Below, piece after piece: positions 59,355-64,000 of a stretch of 64,000 nt of DNA. Below the pieces are notes generated by a model. It was not told the origin of the DNA. It did no database searches and saw only the letters and a list, made by a program, of their open reading frames with translations. This stretch comes from JABMQF01 sp964563755 (GTDB lineage: Archaea; Nanobdellota; Nanobdellia; Woesearchaeales; UBA11576), in the NCBI GenBank assembly GCA_964563755.1, contig CAZLYC010000008.1:9567-73566 (forward strand). The letters run 5' to 3'. Position 1 is the stretch's first letter; each line of letters begins with the position of its first letter. The position numbers were made by a program, and so were the translations under genes.

Positions 59355-59513
59355 TTATTCTTCGATGACTATTACTTTTTCCCTTTTTTCTTTCTTCTTT
59401 TTCCTGTATCCTATCCATAGGGAATAATAGAATCTCAGTGATGGCCATATTGTAAACATGTAAGATGTAAGTATTCTTTTGATTACGCTTCTCTCCTTGC
59501 TTTTTCTTGCCAT
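59355..59513 (-). CDS. Small basic, possibly membrane-associated protein
   Basis: 52 residues: a basic start (MARKSKERSVIKRI), an aromatic/hydrophobic segment (LTSYMFTIWPSLRFYYSLWI) and a basic tail (RKKKKEKREK) ending VIVIEE. TTTAAAAAG near 59536-59544 on the minus strand places transcription start at the ATG (leaderless). It fills the 264-nt gap between the aminopeptidase and the response regulator. Family unknown. The coding call rests on the promoter, the tidy stop and the membrane-like pattern. Confidence 0.55.
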   Translation of the reverse strand: MARKSKERSVIKRILTSYMFTIWPSLRFYYSLWIGYRKKKKEKREKVIVIEE

Positions 59514-59576
59514 GCTGTCAAGTCCGTTTCACTGCTTTTTAAAGTTTATTGATGGGTTTTATATTTTAGAAGCAAA

Positions 59577-59587
59577 TTTTAAATATA
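59577..59587 (+). promoter_or_regulatory. TATA box of the two-component operon
   Basis: TTTTAAATATA, about 32-42 nt before the ATG. A GGGGTG ribosome-binding site is 4 nt before the ATG. Confidence 0.5.
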
Positions 59588-59618
59588 GTGGAATAATCTG
59601 GTCATATAGGGGTGTTTT

Positions 59619-59993
59619 ATGGCTTCAAAGAGGAAAAAGAGAGTACTGATAATAGAGGATGAAGTGAACATAGCTAATGCTCAGAAGCTGATTCTAGAGG
59701 ATGATTATGACGTATCGGTAGCATATGATGGTGAGTCCGGACTTGAGAGGGTAAGAGAACTGAAGCCAGACCTGATAGTCCTTGACCTTATGCTTCCTAA
59801 TAGGGGAGGCTATGATGTGTGCTTCACGATGAGGCAGGATCCTGTACTTAGGAGCATCAAGATTCTTATGGTCACTGCGCTGAACCAGGCAGTTGACAAG
59901 AATAAAGGGGTGATGGTGGGCACAGACGCTTATCTTACGAAGCCGTTTGAGCCAGAGCAGTTATTGTCCGCCGTGAGGAACCTCTTGTCATGA
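59619..59993 (+). CDS. Stand-alone response regulator (CheY-like)
   Basis: 124 residues, only a receiver domain. The acidic pair E13-D14, phospho-acceptor D56 (IVLDLMLP), T86 and K108 (LTKPF) are all in place, so it should accept phosphate from a histidine kinase. No DNA-binding output domain. Its stop overlaps the start of the histidine kinase gene by 4 nt, indicating coupled translation and a cognate pair. Output must be through protein interaction. Confidence 0.92.
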   Translation: MASKRKKRVLIIEDEVNIANAQKLILEDDYDVSVAYDGESGLERVRELKPDLIVLDLMLPNRGGYDVCFTMRQDPVLRSIKILMVTALNQAVDKNKGVMVGTDAYLTKPFEPEQLLSAVRNLLS

Positions 59994-61462
59994 GTTTCGA
60001 ACAGCTTCTGCACGGATTCTTCAATTTCCTCGGAGAGACAGAGGGAGAGCTGCTGAAATCAGTGATAGAGCTGATATTCTTCACGATAGTAGATTACATG
60101 ATAGTTTCTGAGTGGACGAGGAACAGGAAGAAGGAGCTGAAGTTCCTGATCATAGCTTTTTCCGCGCTCGTGATTGACAAGCTTTTTTCAGTTTATTTTC
60201 TTGCGAATTTTGTATTCACTAAGGCGCAGCCCCACATGTGGGCATTGAGGACAGCAGATAATTTCCTGGAGATATTTGCGTTGTTCCTCGTAGCTAACGC
60301 ATTCATCTATCCTGTCCTGAAGCGTAAAGGCATACACGCAAAGATGTTCATGGCAGGAAGGTTCGCATCGCTGATATCTGTAAGTTTTGTCCTGTCATTG
60401 TGTGTGCTGTCGATAATCGACCTGAGGGGAGGATCGTTCCAGGATTTCTGGACGGCGACTAGTGTCGACGTGGCAGAGGTAGTTATACTTCTTTATTATG
60501 CGAGCTATCTGCTTGTTAACCAAGAGCATCCTGTGAAGTACAGGAGAAATATAATTGTAGCATTTGTCATCTATACTATAACTCCAGTCATAAACCTGTA
60601 CAACATAATACTTTTCGATAGCATGAACCGTTCTCTTAGTGTCGCTGCGCAGCCTTTCCCGTTCATAGCGATAATGATATTCACGCAGGTGGTATATCTT
60701 AAGCTGGTGGATAAAGCTACGCTTAAGCACAGGCTACATAAATCTGAGATGCTCTATGAGCACGAGAAAGAAGTCTCTAAGATCAAGGATGAGTTCATAT
60801 CGACAGTCTCGCACGAACTCAAGACGCCATTGACTTCGATGAAGCTTTATGCGGGTCTGCTGCGGGACGGAAAACTCGGGCCTGTCAAGAGGAAACAGCA
60901 GGATGCGTTGTTCGTCGTGAACAGCGAGATTGACCGTCTGAACGGATTGATAACTGACTTGCTTGACCTCTCAAGGCTTGAGTCCAAGAAAGCGAATCTT
61001 GACCTTGCCGAATTTGACCTGCGTGACATTGTCAGCGACGGGCTTTATGTGAATATGGCCAAGAAATCCAAGATAACTCCTGTAATTGATGTTCCTAAGA
61101 GTTTTATTGTCGTGGCTGACAAGAACAAGATGAAGCAGGTATTCATCAATATTTTCAACAACGCGATGAAGTTCACTCCTGAAGGCGGCAGGATAATTGT
61201 ATCTGCCAAGAGGAATGAAAGCGACTGGGAGTTCTCTGTATCTGACACTGGAAAAGGAGTCTCAAAAGACAAGCTTCCGAAATTGTTTGACAAATTTTAT
61301 CAGGCTGATGATTATATGACTCGTTCGAAGGGAGGCATAGGCCTGGGCCTTGCAATAGTAAAAGGCATTGTAGAACTTCATAAAGGGACTGTTTCTATAG
61401 AGTCTGAGCTTGGAAAAGGAACAAAAGTTACTGTTAAGATACCTAAGCTTTCGCAGTATTAA
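59990..61462 (+). CDS. Membrane histidine kinase
   Basis: 490 residues. The N-terminal 240 contain about seven membrane segments (for example VIELIFFTIVDYMIV, ILFDS..., PFPFIAIMIFTQVVYL), a membrane sensor without a large external domain. Then a short coiled linker, HisKA with FISTVSHELKTPLTSMK (phospho-acceptor H275), and an HATPase domain with FINIFNNAMKF (N box), DTGKGVS (G1) and GIGLGLAIV (G2). All catalytic blocks are intact. Paired with the upstream receiver. The stimulus is unknown; a 7-TM sensor suggests a membrane or small lipophilic signal (inference). Confidence 0.9.
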   Translation: MSFEQLLHGFFNFLGETEGELLKSVIELIFFTIVDYMIVSEWTRNRKKELKFLIIAFSALVIDKLFSVYFLANFVFTKAQPHMWALRTADNFLEIFALFLVANAFIYPVLKRKGIHAKMFMAGRFASLISVSFVLSLCVLSIIDLRGGSFQDFWTATSVDVAEVVILLYYASYLLVNQEHPVKYRRNIIVAFVIYTITPVINLYNIILFDSMNRSLSVAAQPFPFIAIMIFTQVVYLKLVDKATLKHRLHKSEMLYEHEKEVSKIKDEFISTVSHELKTPLTSMKLYAGLLRDGKLGPVKRKQQDALFVVNSEIDRLNGLITDLLDLSRLESKKANLDLAEFDLRDIVSDGLYVNMAKKSKITPVIDVPKSFIVVADKNKMKQVFINIFNNAMKFTPEGGRIIVSAKRNESDWEFSVSDTGKGVSKDKLPKLFDKFYQADDYMTRSKGGIGLGLAIVKGIVELHKGTVSIESELGKGTKVTVKIPKLSQY

Positions 61463-61464
61463 TA

Positions 61465-61585
61465 GCCAGCACCACCGCTTCTGCGTCCATCGGATTATTG
61501 TTTAGATTGCACGCATTTTTCGTGCATGTTGATTATTTGTTTGATTTTAATCTGCGTGCTGGCAGTTCAGCAGCGTGGCGCTGGC
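61465..61585. repeat. Imperfect inverted repeat after the histidine kinase
   Basis: GCCAGCACCACCGCT (61465-61479) pairs with AGCGTGGCGCTGGC (61572-61585) with one mismatch and one bulge. A nested GCACG/CGTGC hairpin sits inside. It does not carry the CCTAGCGAGC core. Located 3 nt after the kinase stop. Confidence 0.5.
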
Positions 61586-61660
61586 AAGCTCAGTTTGACC
61601 GAAAGGTTTAAATATAAGTTAGTCACTTAGTAGTGGTAACATTAATTCGGGGTGGTGTCT

Positions 61661-61906
61661 GTGAAGTCTTCCCTTGAGAATATATTTTCATGGAAAATAC
61701 AAAGCATAAGGATTCCTTCTGATGTGCCAGATATAACTCCGGCGATAATAGACAAGATAAACAGGGAAAAGCAGAAGAAAGAAGAGGACGACAGGCCAAG
61801 GATAAGGCTGCCGATAGAAGACGAATATTATAGGATACCTGAGGACAAGGGAAAGAATCCATACAGTCCGAATGTTGATTACACTGTTGTGAAGATAGAG
61901 TTCTGA
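61661..61906 (+). CDS. Small charged protein, unknown
   Basis: About 81 residues from the GTG at 61661, with GGGGTGGT a few nt upstream; two earlier in-frame GTG codons exist. Basic/acidic alternation (IDKINREKQKKEEDDRPRIR), then LPIEDEYYRIPEDKGKNPYS and a final DYTVVKIEF strand. A TATA box (GGTTTAAATATA near 61605) stands upstream. No family recognised. Convergent with tRNA-Thr. Confidence 0.6.
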   Translation: MKSSLENIFSWKIQSIRIPSDVPDITPAIIDKINREKQKKEEDDRPRIRLPIEDEYYRIPEDKGKNPYSPNVDYTVVKIEF

Positions 61907-61950
61907 TAAATTCTCTAGCATGAAACCTGCTCTGTGATATTTAGAATAAA

Positions 61951-62023
61951 AGCCTCTCGCGAGAGTTGCACTCGCGACCTCGTGCTTACCAAGCACGCGC
62001 TATAGCTGCTAAGCCAGAGAGGC
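61951..62023 (-). tRNA. tRNA-Thr (anticodon GGU)
   Basis: 73 nt. Acceptor GCCTCTC/GAGAGGC with discriminator T. D arm GCT...AGC, anticodon stem CGTGC/GCACG with loop TTGGTAA (anticodon GGT, reads ACC/ACU), variable loop AGGTC, T stem GCGAG/CTCGC with loop TGCAACT. No intron and no encoded CCA. The T loop has G where the near-universal U55 is expected. Confidence 0.85.
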
Positions 62024-62062
62024 ACTTAAATGATTTTTATTGTGTTATTGCAAATTTCCATT

Positions 62063-62075
62063 CTATATTTAAAGG
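62063..62075 (-). promoter_or_regulatory. TATA box of tRNA-Thr
   Basis: Reads CCTTTAAATATAG on the minus strand, about 40-52 nt before the mature tRNA 5' end, leaving a leader of roughly 20 nt. Confidence 0.5.
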
Positions 62076-62095
62076 TTTTCCTAGCGGGTTTAAGT

Positions 62096-62187
62096 CATTG
62101 CCACGCTCGCTCTGAGAGTTTTACCGACTGGTTTACTGAGTCTGATGTTTCTTGACATCGCGCTCGTCAGCTCGCTAGGTGGCAATG
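62096..62187 (-). repeat. Dispersed structured element, copy C (inverted orientation)
   Basis: CATTGCCAC (62096-62104) and GTGGCAATG (62179-62187) are perfect 9-nt arms. Read on the minus strand, the element carries GCCACCTAGCGAGC at its left end and GAGCGAGCG before the right arm, like copies A and B. It sits between tRNA-Thr and the membrane winged-helix gene. Confidence 0.7.
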
Positions 62188-62268
62188 TCCTATGCAAAAA
62201 TTCTGCAAACAACCTTTTTAAGCGACCTGAATATTATTTATACCTGTTCTGTTTGTGGAAGGTGCAAT

Positions 62269-62838
62269 ATGGGGCGTGTAGAGTGTTTGTTGAGTTCAGT
62301 CATATTCCTGCTAGTTTCATCAGCGATAGTTCTTGCCGTCGACAACAGCGGCAGCATAAATGTTGAGGTCAGGAAGATAGAGGGCGGAGTCCCGTTATTC
62401 TTCTTGGTAATTCTGACGATAGTACTGGTAGCGGCATTAGGTCTTGCGTTGTTTTTCTTGCTTAAGAACGAATCGCCTGCAGATCAAAAAGAGAATGGCA
62501 TAATACTCAAGCCAGAGGGTGCTGCGATAAGCCCTGAGAGCTATTACGACAAGATATTCCAGGAACCTGTCAATGAGATTGTCGACGAGAAAGCGGATGT
62601 GCATGAACCGATAGGGTCTATGGGTGCGGATAAGGTCGCATCATTCCTTAAAGAGGATGAGCGCATAGTGCTGAATGTGCTCAAGATGAAGAATGGCTCG
62701 TGCTCGCAGGCTACCTTAAGGGTAGTCACTGATTTCTCAAAGGCACGGCTTTCCAGGATAATATCTGAGCTTGTGCAGCGCGGGATAGTGTATAAGGAGC
62801 AGCAGGGTAACACAAATATAGTAACCTTAAAAATATGA
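62269..62838 (+). CDS. Membrane-anchored winged-helix regulator
   Basis: 189 residues from the ATG at 62269; longer in-frame starts exist, but ATTATTTATACC near 62233 places transcription start about 7 nt before this ATG. Signal-peptide-like segment 1-24 (SSVIFLLVSSAIVLA), short external stretch DNSGSINVEVRKIEGG, membrane helix about 41-65 (PLFFLVILTIVLVAALGLAL), an acidic linker, then a C-terminal winged helix (LNVLKMKNGSCSQATLRVVT, SKARLSRIISELVQRGIV, NTNIVTLKI). The layout fits archaeal membrane-bound transcription regulators with a cytoplasmic HTH. Target genes unknown. Confidence 0.8.
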   Translation: MGRVECLLSSVIFLLVSSAIVLAVDNSGSINVEVRKIEGGVPLFFLVILTIVLVAALGLALFFLLKNESPADQKENGIILKPEGAAISPESYYDKIFQEPVNEIVDEKADVHEPIGSMGADKVASFLKEDERIVLNVLKMKNGSCSQATLRVVTDFSKARLSRIISELVQRGIVYKEQQGNTNIVTLKI

Positions 62839-62860
62839 ATTGTAACTACTGTGTAATGCT

Positions 62861-62883
62861 AAAAAAAGAAATATTTATATACG
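62861..62883 (+). promoter_or_regulatory. Strong promoter with a structured downstream leader
   Basis: AAAAAAAGAAATATTTATATA, with GTAACTAC and GTAATGC just upstream. Downstream, before any good start codon, come AATGG/CCATT (62907-62920), CAGGTTT/AAACCTG (62934-62960) and the palindrome CCTGTACAGG (62957-62966). About 135 nt separate the predicted transcript start from the first candidate ATG. Confidence 0.5.
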
Positions 62884-63041
62884 GAAGGTCATATTTCTCG
62901 AAAAGGAATGGTGTGCCATTACGAAAGGCATTGCAGGTTTTTGTATAGATTTTAAACCTGTACAGGGGTGTTTTTACAGTCAAAAAAGGGTTTTAACATT
63001 TATCTAGCAACAGCTAGAAATAATAGGTTTATAGCGCCTTA

Positions 63042-64000
63042 ATGAGCATTAAAATTGCCATAGAATCAGGAAAAAAGCACTCATTGGAACAGATTCTGTT
63101 ACTGGNNNNNNNNNNGCTAAACAGCTTGAAAACAGCCTTGATGTTGTCTTTTCAAAAATTGGAAGAAAAATCCCGATAACGACATGGGTGACTCCTGAGG
63201 ATTTCTATAATTCTATTGATGGTCTAAGCAAGCAGAACGTGGAAGACCAGGTGTTGGTCATATCCCCCTTGACATATCAGGTCCCAGGAGACGGCGTTAC
63301 AGAGATATATTCTCATATCAGGAAAGAGATGGTGTCTGTTGTCATAGTCGGGGACAAGATACGCAACAAGTCTCTCTGTGAAAAAGTCGGCAGGAAGCTT
63401 GACATGTACATGGGTTCTGATAATTCTGAGGGTCAGAGGAAAAGGCTGATTCTTGCAAAGGATTATTCTTCAGTCGGCAATGCAGTTCTAGATTCAGGCC
63501 TGCTGAACGATGAGATTCAGGAAAGACTGATGCAAGGCAGGACGATGACTCTGAACATTTCAGATAAGAAGGCCATTGTATGCGGCTTCGCCTCAGATGA
63601 TGAAGAGAGGAATTTCAGGAAAATAGCAGAACAGAATGGCATCCTCGCAGGATACTCTGTTTATTTCACAGATATAGATTTAGGAAAGGCAATATCATCT
63701 AGTGCTGTTCGCGATTATATCGAGGATGTATCTAAGGGCGTTGGCGGTTTTGATATTCTGATATTTGAGCCGTCAGTAAAGTCTCAAGATGGAAGCATAA
63801 TCCAGAGCAGGAACATCACAGATGCAATCAGGTTCTTTGATAAATACAAGAGACAGAATTCACGCATAGCTGTCTGTAACCTCGAGGATATAGATGAGAT
63901 ATCCAAGATTTTTGAGATGGACACGTCCATAATCGCAAACACTGACATCTATTCTCCGGAAGATTCTGTCATTAAGTTTTTCCCTAAGCTCCACAAGGAG
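63042..64000 (+). CDS. Tandem receiver-like protein, truncated and gap-interrupted
   Basis: Open from about 63053 to the window edge across ten Ns, ending without a stop. At least two receiver-like modules are seen: KKALIGTDSVTG...AKQLENS, DQVLVISP and VSVVIVGDKI; then KKAIVCGFASDD, GYSVYFTDID, FDILIFEPSV and IAVCNLED. The phospho-acceptor Asp is Ser in the first (VISP) and Glu in the second (IFEP), so both look degenerate. No start codon lies in this frame before the gap. An ATG at 63042 is in another frame and would join if the A6 run at 63071-63076 lacked one A. It resembles the pseudo-receiver gene at 259-702 in style. Length unknown. Confidence 0.55.
63106..63115. other. Assembly gap (10 N)
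   Basis: The open frame before the gap (GTDSVTG) and after it (AKQLENS) agree if the gap is exactly 10 nt, so the N count may be right. Confidence 0.95.

Noticed and set aside
61465..61585. Sixth copy of the CCTAGCGAGC element family
   Set aside because: It is an inverted repeat in a similar place but lacks the core and the GCGAGCG right-arm flank, so it is listed separately.
62145..62366. Plus-strand 73-codon frame
   Set aside because: It overlaps element C and the start of the winged-helix gene in another frame; no promoter fits.

Overview
The window reads as a chromosomal piece of an archaeon, most likely a DPANN-type lineage (Woesearchaeota/Pacearchaeota-like; the phylum is my inference). 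Archaeal markers are the Cbf5 pseudouridine synthase, ribosomal proteins S19e, L39e and L31e, an archaeal-type PEP carboxylase, an Lhr-type helicase, a tRNA-Leu with an anticodon-loop intron, and TATA boxes placed so that many mRNAs would have no leader or a very short one. Two 10-N runs (14912-14921 and 63106-63115) show that this is a scaffolded draft assembly.

Layout. 1-7 kb is mostly housekeeping: a partial gene, a degenerate receiver protein, archaeal PEP carboxylase with a HAD phosphatase, a minus-strand Tat operon (tatA, tatC, a small protein, a His/Cys-rich lipoprotein), a DUF2064 transferase and Cbf5. 7.1-20.8 kb is a protein-kinase island. It holds an apparently active Hanks-type kinase, a paralogous pseudokinase, a large unknown protein, a giant pseudokinase-kinase fusion, another kinase with an altered catalytic loop, an unknown protein and a J-domain protein, interrupted by the rps19e-rpl39e-rpl31e operon. 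21-24 kb is an Lhr helicase. 24.2-49.4 kb is one open reading frame of 8417 codons. It encodes a secreted, membrane-anchored mosaic surface protein with Ig-like modules, a beta-propeller, beta-helices, an internal subtilisin-like protease, LamG, cadherin-like and nine PKD domains. 49.6-52.2 kb carries an S41 peptidase, an acidic mini-protein and a secreted PKD/FN3 protein whose promoters share an upstream element. 52.3-64 kb holds a tandem paralog pair, a DEAD-box helicase, a tRNA-Leu with two insertions followed by a LAGLIDADG endonuclease, a Fic protein next to an HprK-like P-loop protein, an M18 aminopeptidase, a two-component pair, tRNA-Thr, a membrane winged-helix protein and a truncated receiver-like protein.

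How the parts may fit. The surface and secretion genes (Tat system, lipoprotein, giant mosaic protein, PKD/FN3 protein, S41 peptidase) suggest heavy investment in the cell surface. The phospho-signalling genes (several kinases and pseudokinases, Fic, HprK-like protein, histidine kinase/response regulator, degenerate receivers) suggest elaborate regulation.

The least explained items are a family of intergenic elements of about 100 nt carrying a CCTAGCGAGC core with alternative pairings, the kinase/pseudokinase island, the second insertion in tRNA-Leu, and the shared extended promoter motif.
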